Shown here one piece after another: positions 31,021 through 40,453 of a stretch of 64,000 nucleotides of DNA (the stretch's first letter is position 1; the number at the start of each line of letters is the position of its first letter). The stretch comes from Roseomonas nitratireducens (GTDB lineage Bacteria; Pseudomonadota; Alphaproteobacteria; Acetobacterales; Acetobacteraceae), in contig NZ_JAGIYZ010000014.1 of NCBI RefSeq assembly GCF_017813355.1, positions 84,472 through 148,471 on the forward strand, in the 5' to 3' direction. Under the pieces are notes generated by a model. It ran no database searches. It was not told the origin of the DNA and saw only the letters and a program-made list of their open reading frames with translations. The translations under genes and the position numbers were made by a program.

Positions 31021-31146
31021 GGCGGGCAACTCCGTTTGGTCGCCAGCCTGTCAAATGAAGCCGCGAAAGGGCAAGCGCCCGATTCCGGTCCGCCGTGTTC
31101 CGCCCTACACTCGCGGCGACCAAGTTTTCGCCATCGGGGAAGAAAC

Positions 31147-31704
31147 ATGCGCGGCATCGCCATCCGCTTCATCACCGCCGCGGTGCTCGCGGCCTGCGCC
31201 GCACCCGCCTTCGCGCAGGACACCTGCCCGGGCCGGCTGTCCGCCAACGCCTTCGCCCCCGTGCCGCGCACCGCGGCGATCGCCGTGCCCGACCGCGCGC
31301 AGAGCGAGAACGAACGCCGCATGCGCGCCGCCGTGCTCGGCGCGCTGGCCACATCGGGCCGGCGCGTCGCGGCCGATGCGCCCTACATCCTCTCCTGGCG
31401 CGGCGGCGTCTCGACCGAGGGCGACAATTTCGGCGGCTTCGCCGACACGATGCAGGACCGGACGTTCCGCGAGGGCGACGACCTCTCCTGGGCGCATGAC
31501 GCGCCGCGGATGGGCGGGCGGCGGGTCGCGAGCGTCCGGGTCTCCGGCGTCGTCGAATTGCGCGACCGCGCCTCGGGCCGCGTGGTCTGGACCGCGGTGC
31601 TGTCCTGCACGCGCCACGGCACGGATGACGAGGCGCTGTTCGCACACCTCGCCAATGCCGTCGCGCCCTGGATCGGCCAGGCGGTCGCGGGCCGGCCCTT
31701 CTAG
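31147..31704 (+). CDS. hypothetical secreted protein
   Basis: A 185-residue protein with a signal peptide (about 1-24, ending APAFAQ). Two cysteines lie in the mature part, in TCPGRLSANAF near the start and VLSCTRHG near the end. The mature part alternates short strands and helices (VASVRVSGVVELRDR, VVWTAVLSC), reminiscent of periplasmic DUF4136/lipoprotein-like folds, but no family was recognised. It is divergent from the Bug gene and precedes a PLP enzyme by 49 bp. Confidence 0.6.
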   Translation: MRGIAIRFITAAVLAACAAPAFAQDTCPGRLSANAFAPVPRTAAIAVPDRAQSENERRMRAAVLGALATSGRRVAADAPYILSWRGGVSTEGDNFGGFADTMQDRTFREGDDLSWAHDAPRMGGRRVASVRVSGVVELRDRASGRVVWTAVLSCTRHGTDDEALFAHLANAVAPWIGQAVAGRPF

Positions 31705-31753
31705 CGCCGGCCCATCCCCTTGCCGCGCGGCCGGGGCGGCGCGACAACGGGGC

Positions 31754-32860
31754 ATGACGCTCGACGACCTGCCCACGCCCTGCCTCCTCCTCGACCTCGG
31801 CATCCTCAAGCGCAACCTCGCGCGCATGCAGGCCGCGGTGGCGCGACATCCCGGCCTGCGCCTGCGGCCGCACATGAAGACGGCGAAGTCGATCGCCGTC
31901 GCCGACCTCGCGGCGCCGGGCAAGGGGCCGATCACCGTCAGCACGATCGCCGAGGCGCGCTACTTCGCCGGCGGCGGCTTCCATGACCAGATCTACGCCG
32001 TCGGCATCACGCCGGCGAAGCTCGACGCCGTCGCGGCGCTGAACGCGCAGGGCGCCGATGTGAAGGTCATCACGGACGACGCGGACGTCGCCGCCGCCAT
32101 CGCCGCCCATGCCGGCCCGCTGCGCGCGCTGGTGGAAGTCGATTGCGGCGAAGGCCGCGGCGGCGTGACGCCGGATGGCAACCTGCTCGCCGAGATCGCC
32201 GGGCGCCTCGGCGCGCGCTGCGCCGGCGTCATGACCCATGCCGGCCATTCCTATGCCGAGCGCAGCACGGAAGGCATGGAGCGCGTGGCGGAAGCCGAGC
32301 ATCGCGGCGCGGTGCTCGCGGCGGACCGGCTCCGCGGCATGGGCGCGACCGTCGACGTCGTCTCGCTCGGCTCCTCCCCCACCGCGCTGTACGGGCGGGA
32401 CATGGGGGGCGTCACCGATGTGCGTGCCGGCGTCTACATGTTCGGCGACCTGTTCCAGGCGCAGATCGGCACGCATGGGATGGCGGACATCGCCGTGACG
32501 GTGCTGACCGCCGTCACCGGCCGCAAGCCCGACCGCAACGCGGTGCTGGTCGATGCCGGGGCCATCGCGCTGTCGAAGGACCGCAGCACGGAAAAGGCGC
32601 CGAAGGACTACGGCTTCGGCCTGATGCTCGACCTCGACGGCCAGCCCTCCTTCGGGGAGGCGATCGTTGCCCGCACGCACCAGGAGCATGGCGAGGTGCG
32701 CGGCGACGGGCCACTGCCCTTCGACCTGCTGCCCGTCGGCGCGCTGGTGCGCATCGCGCCCAACCACACCTGCCTGACCGTCGCAGCGCATGACCGCTAC
32801 CATGTGGTCGATGGCGGGCGGGAGGTTCTCGCGGTCTGGGACCGGGTGAACGGCTGGTAG
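31754..32860 (+). CDS. D-threonine aldolase / D-serine dehydratase-like PLP enzyme
   Basis: A 368-residue alanine-racemase-fold (type III) PLP enzyme. The PLP lysine is Lys42 in LRPHMKTAKS. A C-terminal metal site is suggested by PNHTC (His and Cys two residues apart), as in zinc-dependent D-serine dehydratase and metal-dependent D-threonine aldolase. VEVDCGEGRGGV is the phosphate region. The family covers cleavage of D-threonine and dehydration of D-serine or D-threo-3-hydroxyaspartate; which one applies cannot be read here. Confidence 0.85.
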   Translation: MTLDDLPTPCLLLDLGILKRNLARMQAAVARHPGLRLRPHMKTAKSIAVADLAAPGKGPITVSTIAEARYFAGGGFHDQIYAVGITPAKLDAVAALNAQGADVKVITDDADVAAAIAAHAGPLRALVEVDCGEGRGGVTPDGNLLAEIAGRLGARCAGVMTHAGHSYAERSTEGMERVAEAEHRGAVLAADRLRGMGATVDVVSLGSSPTALYGRDMGGVTDVRAGVYMFGDLFQAQIGTHGMADIAVTVLTAVTGRKPDRNAVLVDAGAIALSKDRSTEKAPKDYGFGLMLDLDGQPSFGEAIVARTHQEHGEVRGDGPLPFDLLPVGALVRIAPNHTCLTVAAHDRYHVVDGGREVLAVWDRVNGW

Positions 32861-32938
32861 TACTCGTTACGCGAAAACCGTTGCAATCGCGGCCGGCGCA
32901 TCAAATCCTTCCCCCAAAGCAAACCGGGAAGGACGGGC

Positions 32939-33865
32939 ATGCGGGTGGTTCTGGCTCAGCCGCGCGGATTCTGCGCCGGCGTGGTGCGCGCGGTGGACAT
33001 CGTCGAGCAGGCGCTCGAACGCTTCGGGCCCCCCGTCTATGTGCGGCACGAGATCGTGCACAACCGCCATGTGGTCGAGGACCTCCGCGCCCGCGGCGCC
33101 GTCTTCGTCAAGGAAGTGGATGAGATCCCCGAAGGCGCCGTCGCCGTCTTCTCCGCCCATGGCGTGGCGCGGAAGGTGGAAGGGGAGGCCGCGCTGCGCC
33201 GGCTCGACGTGCTCGACGCCACCTGCCCGCTGGTGACCAAGGTGCACAACGAAGGCCGGCGCTACGCCGCGCAGGGCCGCGCCGTGATCCTGGTCGGCCA
33301 TGCCGGGCATCCGGAGGTGATCGGCACCATGGGCCAGATCGATGGGGAGGTGCATCTCGTCGCCGACGCGGCGGAGGTCGAGGCGCTGCCCATCCCGCGC
33401 GACCGGCCCGTCTCCTTCATCACCCAGACGACGCTGTCGGTCGACGACACGAAGCAGGTCATCGCCGCGATCCGCGCCCGCTTCGACGACGTGACGGGGC
33501 CCGACACGCGCGACATCTGCTACGCCACGCAGAACCGCCAGACCGCGGTGCGCGAACTCGCCCGCATCGCGGAGGTGGTGCTGGTGGTCGGCGCGGCCAA
33601 TTCCTCGAACTCCAACCGCCTGCGGGAAATCGCGGCCGAATGCGGCGCCCGCGCGCACCTGATCGCGGATGCCGCGGCGCTCGACCCGGCCTGGCTGGAC
33701 GGCGCGCGGGCGGTCGGCGTGACCGCCGGCGCCTCCGCCCCGGAACGGCTGGTGGAGGAGCTGGTGGCGCGGCTCGCGACCCTCGGCGCGACATCGGTGG
33801 AAGCCCTGCCCGGCATCGTCGAGGACGTCACCTTCCGCCTTCCGGCACGCCTCGCCGCGGAGTAG
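32939..33865 (+). CDS. ispH: 4-hydroxy-3-methylbut-2-enyl diphosphate reductase
   Basis: A 308-residue [4Fe-4S] enzyme for the last step of the MEP isoprenoid pathway, making IPP and DMAPP from HMBPP. All three cluster cysteines are in place: Cys12 (PRGFCAGV), Cys96 (DATCPLV) and Cys194 ([10 protein letters not shown]). The catalytic glutamate is Glu126 (GHPEVIG). The positions match E. coli IspH almost exactly. Confidence 0.97.
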   Translation: MRVVLAQPRGFCAGVVRAVDIVEQALERFGPPVYVRHEIVHNRHVVEDLRARGAVFVKEVDEIPEGAVAVFSAHGVARKVEGEAALRRLDVLDATCPLVTKVHNEGRRYAAQGRAVILVGHAGHPEVIGTMGQIDGEVHLVADAAEVEALPIPRDRPVSFITQTTLSVDDTKQVIAAIRARFDDVTGPDTRDICYATQNRQTAVRELARIAEVVLVVGAANSSNSNRLREIAAECGARAHLIADAAALDPAWLDGARAVGVTAGASAPERLVEELVARLATLGATSVEALPGIVEDVTFRLPARLAAE

Positions 33866-33902
33866 TCATCCGGCCAAAGGTAACCTGCCGGAGGAACCAT
33901 CC

Positions 33903-34871
33903 ATGATCACCCGCCGCCATCTGGCCGCGCTGCCGCTGCTCGCCGCCCTGCCGCGCCCCGCGCTTGCGCAGGATTGGGCGCCGACGCGCCCGGTCCGCAT
34001 CGTGGTGGGCTTCGCCGCCGGGGGCGCGACCGACATCAGCACCCGCACCCTGGCGCCGAAGCTGCAGGCGATCCTCGGCCAGCCCATCGTGGTGGACAAC
34101 CGCCCCGGCGCCGGCGGCAACCTGGCGACGGAGGCGGTGGTGCGCGCCGCGCCGGACGGCACGACGCTGCTGATGGGCACGATCGGCGCGCTCGCCATCA
34201 ACCCGACGCTCTACCGCAGCCTGCCCTTCAACCCGCAGGCCGACCTGACGCCGATCGCCATGGCCGGCAGCGTGCTGAACGTGCTCGTCATCCCGGCCGA
34301 CCGGCCCTGGCAGAACGTCGCGGACCTTGTCGCGGCGGCGCGGGCGCGGCCGGACACGCTCTCCTACGGCTCCTCCGGCGTCGGCGGGGCGGGGCATCTG
34401 GCCGGCGCGCTGCTCGACCGCATGGCCGGAGTGCGCACGGTGCACGTGCCCTATCGCGGCGGCGGACCGCTGATGACGGACCTGATCTCCGGCAAGACGG
34501 ACTTCGCTTTCTCCACTGCGCCCACCGCCCTGCCGCAGGTGGAAGGCGGGCGGCTGCGCGCGCTCGCGGTCGTCACCGCGCAGCGTTCCGCCCTGCTGCC
34601 GAACCTGCCCACCGTGGCCGAGACCCTGCCGGGCTACGAGGTCGCGAACTGGTACGCGCTGGTCGGGCCGAAGGGCCTGGCGCCGAACATCGTCGCCCGC
34701 CTCAACGCCGCGATGCGGGAGACGATGGAAGATGCCGAGGTGCGCGCCCATCTCGCGCGCCACGGCGTCGAGCCCCTGCCCGGATCGGCCGAGGACCTCG
34801 CCCGCTTCATCCGAGAGGAGACGGCGAAATGGGCGCCGATCGTGCGCGAGAGCGGCGCGACGGTGGATTGA
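33903..34871 (+). CDS. TctC/Bug-family binding protein 3
   Basis: A 322-residue periplasmic solute-binding protein. The signal peptide MITRRHLAALPLL ends PALAQ. Landmarks: VRIVVGFAAGGATDISTR, VDNRPGAGGNLATE, AAPDGTTLLMG and HVPYRGGGPLMTD. It lies 37 bp after ispH and behind AGGAACC, with no TctAB genes nearby. The ligand is unknown. Confidence 0.92.
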   Translation: MITRRHLAALPLLAALPRPALAQDWAPTRPVRIVVGFAAGGATDISTRTLAPKLQAILGQPIVVDNRPGAGGNLATEAVVRAAPDGTTLLMGTIGALAINPTLYRSLPFNPQADLTPIAMAGSVLNVLVIPADRPWQNVADLVAAARARPDTLSYGSSGVGGAGHLAGALLDRMAGVRTVHVPYRGGGPLMTDLISGKTDFAFSTAPTALPQVEGGRLRALAVVTAQRSALLPNLPTVAETLPGYEVANWYALVGPKGLAPNIVARLNAAMRETMEDAEVRAHLARHGVEPLPGSAEDLARFIREETAKWAPIVRESGATVD

Positions 34872-34878
34872 AGGCGCG

Positions 34879-36144
34879 TCAGCCCGGCCACAGCAGCAGC
34901 GTGGCCGCGCCCGCCGCGAGGCCGAGCAGAGACCCGCCGCCGAACAGCGCGCCGTAGCGCCCGCCGCCCAGGGCCACCGCATAGGCCGCCTTGGCGATGA
35001 TGTTGCTCGCCACCGCGACCGCCACCGCCTGGGCGGCGAGGGCCGCGCTGATCACCTGCGGCGCCAGCAGCGGCACCGACAGCGTCATGGCGTCCACATC
35101 CGTCAGGCCGGTGACCGCGGCGATGACCACCACCGCCGCGCCGCCCAGCTTCTCCGCGCCGAACTTCGCCGCCGCGCCGACGCCCGCGAGCAGCAGCGCC
35201 ATGCGCAGCACCGCGCCGATCTCGAAGGGATTGCCGGGCGAGGACGGCCCGTCGGCCACGGTGCCGCGCCGCAGCGCCAGCAGCAGCGCCACGCCCCCCA
35301 TCGCCAGCGCGGCGACGAACAGGGCCGGCCACAGCGCCTGCCCCGTCACGGGGGCGACCACCAGCGCCAGCACCGCCGTGCGCAGGCAGGACACCGCGCC
35401 GGCCATGAGCGCGCCGGCGGCGAGGCCCCGCGCCGGCCCGCCCCTCGCCGCCGCGGCCGCATTTGCCAGCGTGACGGCGGTGGAGGTCACGAGCCCGCCC
35501 GCCGCCCCCGCGAGCAGCAGGCCGCGATGCTCCCCCCCGAGCTTCACCGAGAGGTAGCCGAGGTAGGAGATGCCCGCGAGCAGGATCGCCAGCATCCAGA
35601 CCTTGTGCGGATTGACCCCGAGCAGCCAGGGCACCGGCGCATCCGGCACCAGCGGCAGCGCGACCAGGGTCATCGACAGCAGCAGGATCGCCGAGCGCAG
35701 TTCCGTCCAGGTGATGCGCGCCATCAGCCCGTGCAGGCTGTCCCGCGCCGCCAGCACCGCCGTCATCGCCACGGCGGCCGCGCCGGCCGCCGCCATCTGG
35801 CCCGAGACGGCGAGCGCGCCGAGCGCATAGGTGCCGATCGCGGCGACCAGCGTGGTCGCGCTGAACCGCCCTTCCGCATCCGCTTCCCGCAGCGCGAAGG
35901 GCAGCAGCGCGGCGACCAGCGCAAGCAGCCCGCCGGAGATCAGCACCGCGCCGCCGAGCGGCCCCGCGCCCGCGGCCAGCGCCGCGACGATCCCGCCCGA
36001 AAGCCCCACCAGGGCGAAGGTGCGCACGCCGGCGGTGCGGCGGCCCGGCGCCTCCTCCCTCTCCCGCCAATGGCGCTCGGCCCCGACCAGCAGGCCGATC
36101 GCGAGCGCCACGGCGAGGCGGCGGATCAGATCCTCCCCGTCCAT
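34879..36144 (-). CDS. MgtC/SapB-DUF4010 family membrane protein
   Basis: A 421-residue polytopic protein. The N-terminal third resembles MgtC/SapB (LAVALAIGLLVGAERHWRER, then RTFALVGLSGG), and the rest matches DUF4010 with about eight more helices (LYFL-like PHKVWMLAILLAGISYLGY, then TDVDAMTLS). Function is unknown; MgtC relatives are linked to Mg2+ homeostasis, which is not shown for this subfamily. It converges on the Bug gene with a 7-bp gap. Confidence 0.82.
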   Translation of the reverse strand: MDGEDLIRRLAVALAIGLLVGAERHWREREEAPGRRTAGVRTFALVGLSGGIVAALAAGAGPLGGAVLISGGLLALVAALLPFALREADAEGRFSATTLVAAIGTYALGALAVSGQMAAAGAAAVAMTAVLAARDSLHGLMARITWTELRSAILLLSMTLVALPLVPDAPVPWLLGVNPHKVWMLAILLAGISYLGYLSVKLGGEHRGLLLAGAAGGLVTSTAVTLANAAAAARGGPARGLAAGALMAGAVSCLRTAVLALVVAPVTGQALWPALFVAALAMGGVALLLALRRGTVADGPSSPGNPFEIGAVLRMALLLAGVGAAAKFGAEKLGGAAVVVIAAVTGLTDVDAMTLSVPLLAPQVISAALAAQAVAVAVASNIIAKAAYAVALGGGRYGALFGGGSLLGLAAGAATLLLWPG

Positions 36145-36223
36145 GGGCCGACTTCACGCCTAAGTTAGAAGCCACGCAAGCACATGCTTGCGCGCCCCCG
36201 CGACCCGCGCCCATATCCGGCCC

Positions 36224-37045
36224 ATGGATCTCGACTTCACCGAGGCGGAACTCCACCGCTATTCCCGCCACATCCTGCTGCAGGAGGTCGGCGCGACCGG
36301 CCAGGCGAAGCTGCGCGCCGCGCGCGTGCTGATCGTCGGCGCGGGCGGGCTCGGCTCGCCACTTGCGCTCTACCTCGCGGCCGCGGGCGTCGGCACGATC
36401 GGGCTCGTCGACGACGACGCGCTGGAACTCTCCAACCTCCAGCGGCAGGTCGCGCACAGCACGGCGCGCATCGGCCGCAACAAGGCCGAAAGCGCGGCCG
36501 AGACGCTCGCCGCGCTGAACCCCGAGGTGCGCGTGGAGGTGCATGCGCGGCGGATGGACGCGGCGGCGGCGCAGGACCTCATCCCGCGCTACGACATCAC
36601 CTGCGACGGGACCGACAATTTCGCGACGCGCTTCCTGCTGGGCGATGCCTGCCACCTACTCGGCCGGCCGCTGGTCAGCGCCGCGGTGCTGCGCTTCGAA
36701 GGACAGCTCTCGATCTTCGCCGGGCATGATGGCGCGCATCCCTGCCATCGCTGCCTGCACCCGGAACCGCCGCCGCCGGGCCTCGTGCCCACCTGTTCGG
36801 AAGCGGGCGTGCTCGGCGCCGTCACCGGCGTGATGGGCACCCTGCAGGCGACCGAGGTGCTGAAGCTGATCCTGGGCATCGGCGACCCGCTGCGCGGGCG
36901 GCTGCTGATCTGGGACGCGCTCGATTCGCGGTTCCGGACGGTGCGGCTGAAGCGCGACCCGGGCTGCGCCCTGTGCGGACCGGCCGCCACGATCCGCGAC
37001 CTGTCCGCGCATGCGGAGCCCCCCGCGCTGGTCTGCACGGCGTGA
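36224..37045 (+). CDS. moeB: MoeB/ThiF-family adenylyltransferase
   Basis: A 273-residue E1-like enzyme that adenylates the C-terminal Gly of a small sulfur carrier such as MoaD (or ThiS). The N-terminus RYSRHILLQEVG and the nucleotide loop GAGGLGSP are typical. The arginine finger is in SNLQRQVAH, and the zinc site uses two Cys-x2-Cys pairs (PCHRC and CALC). There is no rhodanese domain. Without moaD or thiS nearby, moeB is the likeliest but not certain name. Its stop overlaps the GTG of the next gene. Confidence 0.88.
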   Translation: MDLDFTEAELHRYSRHILLQEVGATGQAKLRAARVLIVGAGGLGSPLALYLAAAGVGTIGLVDDDALELSNLQRQVAHSTARIGRNKAESAAETLAALNPEVRVEVHARRMDAAAAQDLIPRYDITCDGTDNFATRFLLGDACHLLGRPLVSAAVLRFEGQLSIFAGHDGAHPCHRCLHPEPPPPGLVPTCSEAGVLGAVTGVMGTLQATEVLKLILGIGDPLRGRLLIWDALDSRFRTVRLKRDPGCALCGPAATIRDLSAHAEPPALVCTA

Positions 37046-37746
37046 GGCGCGCCCTGGTGACCGGCGGCGCCAGCCCGATCGGCGCCGCGATCTGCCGTGC
37101 CCTCGCGCGCGATGGCTGCGCCGTGACCGTCCACGCGCACAGCAACGCCGCGGCGGCCGGCGCGCTGGCCGAGGAGATCGGCGGCGCGCACACGGTCTTC
37201 GACATCGCCGACCACGACGCGACGCGCGCGGCCTGCGAGGCGCTGCTCGAGGCCGGGCCGATCCAGGTCCTCGTGCACAATGCCGGCGCGCATGACGACG
37301 TGCCGATGGCGGCGATGAGCGAGGCGCAGTGGCGCCGCGTCATGGCCGTGTCGCTCGACGGCTTCTTCCATGTGGCGCGGCCGCTGCTGCTGCCGATGAT
37401 GGGCACGCGCAACGGGCGGATCGTCGCCATGTCGTCGGTCTCGGCCATCATGGGCAATCGCGGCCAGGCGAACTACGCGGCGGCCAAGGCGGGGCTGATC
37501 GGGGCGGTGCGCGCGCTCTCGCTCGAATGCGCGCCGCGCGGTGTCACGGTGAACGCGGTCGCTCCGGGGTTGATCGACAGCCCGGCGATCAGCGCCGCGG
37601 TGCCGCCCGAACGGGTGCGGGAGATGGTGCCGGCGCGCCGGCTGGGGCGGGTGGAGGAGGTCGCGGACCTCGTCGCGTTCCTCTGCTCGGATCGCGCGGG
37701 CTACATCACGGGGCAGACGGTATCGATCAATGGTGGGATGGCGTAG
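37042..37746 (+). CDS. FabG-like short-chain dehydrogenase
   Basis: A 234-residue SDR read from a GTG that overlaps the moeB stop (GTGA). The cofactor motif is TGGASPIGAAI, followed by HNAG and the catalytic Ser (MSSVSA) and Tyr/Lys (NYAAAKAG). The C-terminus GYITGQTVSINGGMA is typical of 3-oxoacyl-ACP reductases. The unusual SPIG loop resembles FabG homologues found in polyene and secondary lipid pathways more than housekeeping FabG. The substrate is unknown. Confidence 0.85.
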   Translation: MRRALVTGGASPIGAAICRALARDGCAVTVHAHSNAAAAGALAEEIGGAHTVFDIADHDATRAACEALLEAGPIQVLVHNAGAHDDVPMAAMSEAQWRRVMAVSLDGFFHVARPLLLPMMGTRNGRIVAMSSVSAIMGNRGQANYAAAKAGLIGAVRALSLECAPRGVTVNAVAPGLIDSPAISAAVPPERVREMVPARRLGRVEEVADLVAFLCSDRAGYITGQTVSINGGMA

Positions 37747-37766
37747 CGGGGAGAGGTTCTCCTCCC
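37747..37766. repeat. possible degenerate single hairpin of the dispersed repeat
   Basis: GGGGAG pairs with CTCCCC around an 8-nt loop, followed by CGCCCTTC. It resembles hairpin B of the repeat at 42653-42672 but lacks the rest of the element. It lies directly after the FabG-like gene and could equally be an unrelated bidirectional terminator. Confidence 0.35.
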
Positions 37767-37773
37767 CCGCCCT

Positions 37774-38253
37774 TCACTCCCCGCTGACCACCGGCCCCGA
37801 CACCGGCACCGCATCCAGGTTCCCGCGCCCGCCGCCCGACGACACGGGCATCGCCGCCCCGCCGCCGGCCATGATCGCGCGTTCCAGCGCCTGCACCCGG
37901 GTGTTGTAGTTCTGATGGATGCGCGCCCCGTCGTATTCGAGGTTCACGCTGCTCACGTAGCGGATGCTGAAGGTCCGCACGTCGAAGGCGATGTCGACCG
38001 TCATCTGGTGGCTGCGCCAGGTGTTGGTCGCGCGCAGCAGGCCCGGCCGCATGGACTGCACCGACCAGCCCGGCTGGGACGCGGCGGCACGGCGGATCAG
38101 CGCTTCCCGTTCGGCGAGCGAGCCGCGGCCCTGGAACTGCCCGTTCGTCGCCTCGTAGACCGGCTGGTCCCGGCAGGCGCCAAGGCCGATGCCGCCGCCG
38201 ATGGCGACCAGCACCGGCAGGACCCTGCGCAGCGCGTCACGGCGATGCATCAT
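37774..38253 (-). CDS. lipoprotein, member 1 of a paralogous pair
   Basis: A 159-residue predicted lipoprotein with lipobox LGAC (Cys near residue 27). Two ATGs start the frame (38253 and 38250). The mature part shares a clear pattern with the lipoprotein encoded at 40431-40811: R-A-A near GW, VRPG/MRPG, RAT, an R-x-H block, FSIRY, then NLEYDG and IHQNYN and a final LERAI. No known family was recognised. The 5' end overlaps the GT2 gene by 17 bp, so the two are coupled. Confidence 0.65.
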   Translation of the reverse strand: MMHRRDALRRVLPVLVAIGGGIGLGACRDQPVYEATNGQFQGRGSLAEREALIRRAAASQPGWSVQSMRPGLLRATNTWRSHQMTVDIAFDVRTFSIRYVSSVNLEYDGARIHQNYNTRVQALERAIMAGGGAAMPVSSGGGRGNLDAVPVSGPVVSGE

Positions 38254-39079
38254 TCCGTCCCTCCTGTTCCATGCGCCGTCGCCCGGCAAGGCTCCGGCGC
38301 AGCCCCGCCGGGTCCATCCCGCGCGCGAGCAGCTTGCCGCCGACCATGATGACGATGCGCGCGATATCCGCAACGGGCCTGAAATGGCTCGGGCGCCGCA
38401 GCGTGCCGGCGTAGAGCGCCGGAATATCGGCCGCTTCCGTAACGATCCCCGCGCGCGAGGCATCGATCAGGATCTCGCTTTCGAAGGAGAAGCGGCGCGC
38501 GCGCCCTTCGTAGCGGGCGAGCTCGGCCAGCGCCGCGGCCGGATAGATGCGGAAGCCCGACTGGCTGTCCGCCACCGCGTGCCCCGCCGCCCACGAAACC
38601 CAGAAATCCGCCACGCGGTTGGCCCGCCGCCGCGCGGCCGGTTGGCCGGGCGACCGCCGGCGGGACCCGATGACGATGCGGTCCGGCCGGGCGAGCGCCA
38701 CCAGCCGCGGCAGGTCCTCCGGCCGGTGCTGCCCGTCCCCGTCCAGCGTCGCGACATAGGACGCCCCGCGCGCCAGCGCCGCGCGCATCCCGCGCCGGAG
38801 CGCAGCGCCCTTGCCCTCATTCGCCGGGGCCGTGACGACCTCCGCCCCCGCGGCCTCGGCGATCGCGCCCGTACCGTCGGTGGAACCATCGTCCACGACC
38901 AGCAGCGGCGTGCCCGGCATGGCGTCCAGGACGCGCGCGACCAGCGCGCCGATCGTCGCCGCCTCCTGGAAGGCGGGCATGAGGATCACGAGGCCGCCCC
39001 CGGCCAGGGCGGGCGACGGGGCGGGGCGCGTCGGAAATGTTGCCTCGGTCACGGTGTTCCGGGTGGAATGGGCCACCAC
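38237..39079 (-). CDS. GT2-family glycosyltransferase
   Basis: A 280-residue GT-A fold enzyme like dolichol-phosphate/polyprenol-phosphate mannosyl- or glucosyltransferases. Motifs: PAFQEAATIG, VVDDGSTDGT, and the metal site LDGDGQH. A conserved acceptor-side block SQSGFRIYPAAAL follows. No transmembrane tail, so the product is soluble or peripheral. The start is a GTG, only 33 bp from the divergent halogenase-like gene. Similar GT2 proteins occur in aryl-polyene-type clusters and in undecaprenyl sugar transfer. Confidence 0.8.
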   Translation of the reverse strand: MVAHSTRNTVTEATFPTRPAPSPALAGGGLVILMPAFQEAATIGALVARVLDAMPGTPLLVVDDGSTDGTGAIAEAAGAEVVTAPANEGKGAALRRGMRAALARGASYVATLDGDGQHRPEDLPRLVALARPDRIVIGSRRRSPGQPAARRRANRVADFWVSWAAGHAVADSQSGFRIYPAAALAELARYEGRARRFSFESEILIDASRAGIVTEAADIPALYAGTLRRPSHFRPVADIARIVIMVGGKLLARGMDPAGLRRSLAGRRRMEQEGRNDASP

Positions 39080-39112
39080 CTTAACGACGGCCGAGATCGG
39101 GACCTAGCAACC

Positions 39113-40453
39113 ATGCCGCTCGATTCCAGCACAGCCCTGCAGGGGGAGACCAGTTGCGACGTCCTCGTCGTCGGCGGCGGCCCCGCCGGCGCGACCGCCG
39201 CCGCCATCCTGGCCGAGAAGGGACGCCGCGTCGTCCTGCTCGAGAAAGATCGCCATCCGCGCTTCCATATCGGCGAGAGCCTGCTGCCGCTGAACCTGCG
39301 GCTGTTCGAACGGCTCGGCGTGCAGGAGGAGATCGCGGCGATCGGCGTCCACAAGCCCGGCGGACGCTTCGTCTCGGACGAGCATGGCAAGCACGCGACC
39401 TTCTCCTTCGCCGCGGGACTGAACCAGGACTACACCTATTCCTACCAGGTGCGGCGCAGCCAGTTCGACGAGATCCTGTTCGCGCGCGCCCGGACGCTCG
39501 GCGCCGATGCGCGCGAGGGTATGCGCGTGCTGGACGTCACGCTCGACGCCGCGGGCGGCCACCGCGTGACGGCGCGCGACGAGGAAGGGGCCATGCACGC
39601 CTTCCGCGCGCGCTACGTGATCGACGCGTCCGGCCGCGACACCTTCCTCGCCACCGCGATGGGCAGCAAGGCGCGCAACCCGCACAACAACACCGCCGCG
39701 ATGTACGGCCACTTCAAGGGCGTCGTGCCCTTCGAGGAGACCGAGGACGGCAGCATCACCATCCACCTGTTCGACCATGGCTGGTTCTGGATGATCCCGC
39801 TGCCCGACGGCGTGACGAGCGTCGGCGTCGTCAGCAACCCGGGCTTCTTCAAGCGCCGGCGGGGGGAGGTGCGGGACTTCTTCCTCGAGACGCTGCGGTC
39901 CGTCCCTTCGGTCGCGCGCCGCATCGCGGATGCCGAGCTGATGTCCGAGGTGACGACGACCGGCAACTACTCCTACGCGTCGAAGGTGATGCACGGGAAT
40001 GGCTGGCTGATGGCGGGCGACGCCTATGCCTTCATCGACCCGGTCTTCTCCTCCGGCGTGCTGCTGGCGATGGCGAGCGCGGAGATGGGGGCGGAGGTCG
40101 CCGACACATGGCTCGACGACCCCGTGCGCGCCGCGCCGATGGCGCGGGCGTTCGAGCGCCGGGTGAAGCGCGCGATCCGCTCGCTCTCCTGGCTCATCTA
40201 CCGCATCAACACGCCGGTGCTGCGCGACATGTTCATGGAGCCGCGCAACCGCTTCCGGATGCGGGAAGGGCTGGTCAGCCTGCTGGCCGGCGACGTGCAC
40301 GCCAACGCCAACCGGCAATTGCCCGTGCTCGCCTTCAAGGCCGCCTACCACGCGCTGAACCTCGCCTACCGCTTCGGCTACCGGCTACGGCCCCAGGGGC
40401 TGGTGCGCACGCCCCGCGCCGAACCCGCCGTCACACCGAGGGTTGCTGGCTGA
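39113..40453 (+). CDS. flavin-dependent halogenase-like oxidoreductase
   Basis: A 446-residue FAD protein. The dinucleotide fold is VVGGGPAGATAA at about 19-30, and HIGESLLP is conserved across tryptophan/pyrrole-halogenase-like proteins. The halogenase signature W-x-W-x-I-P is present as WFWMIP (Trp224-Pro229), and a lysine candidate for the catalytic Lys lies at 81 (GVHKPGGRF). The C-terminal part is helical with AGDAYAFIDPVFSSGV. Many proteins of this superfamily do not halogenate, so activity is unproven. The 3' end overlaps a convergent lipoprotein gene by 23 bp. Confidence 0.82.
   Translation: MPLDSSTALQGETSCDVLVVGGGPAGATAAAILAEKGRRVVLLEKDRHPRFHIGESLLPLNLRLFERLGVQEEIAAIGVHKPGGRFVSDEHGKHATFSFAAGLNQDYTYSYQVRRSQFDEILFARARTLGADAREGMRVLDVTLDAAGGHRVTARDEEGAMHAFRARYVIDASGRDTFLATAMGSKARNPHNNTAAMYGHFKGVVPFEETEDGSITIHLFDHGWFWMIPLPDGVTSVGVVSNPGFFKRRRGEVRDFFLETLRSVPSVARRIADAELMSEVTTTGNYSYASKVMHGNGWLMAGDAYAFIDPVFSSGVLLAMASAEMGAEVADTWLDDPVRAAPMARAFERRVKRAIRSLSWLIYRINTPVLRDMFMEPRNRFRMREGLVSLLAGDVHANANRQLPVLAFKAAYHALNLAYRFGYRLRPQGLVRTPRAEPAVTPRVAG

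Noticed and set aside
37042..40453. An aryl-polyene biosynthetic cluster
   Set aside because: FabG-like, GT2 and halogenase-like genes are present, but no ketosynthase, acyl carrier protein, dehydratase or ammonia-lyase is in or near the region.
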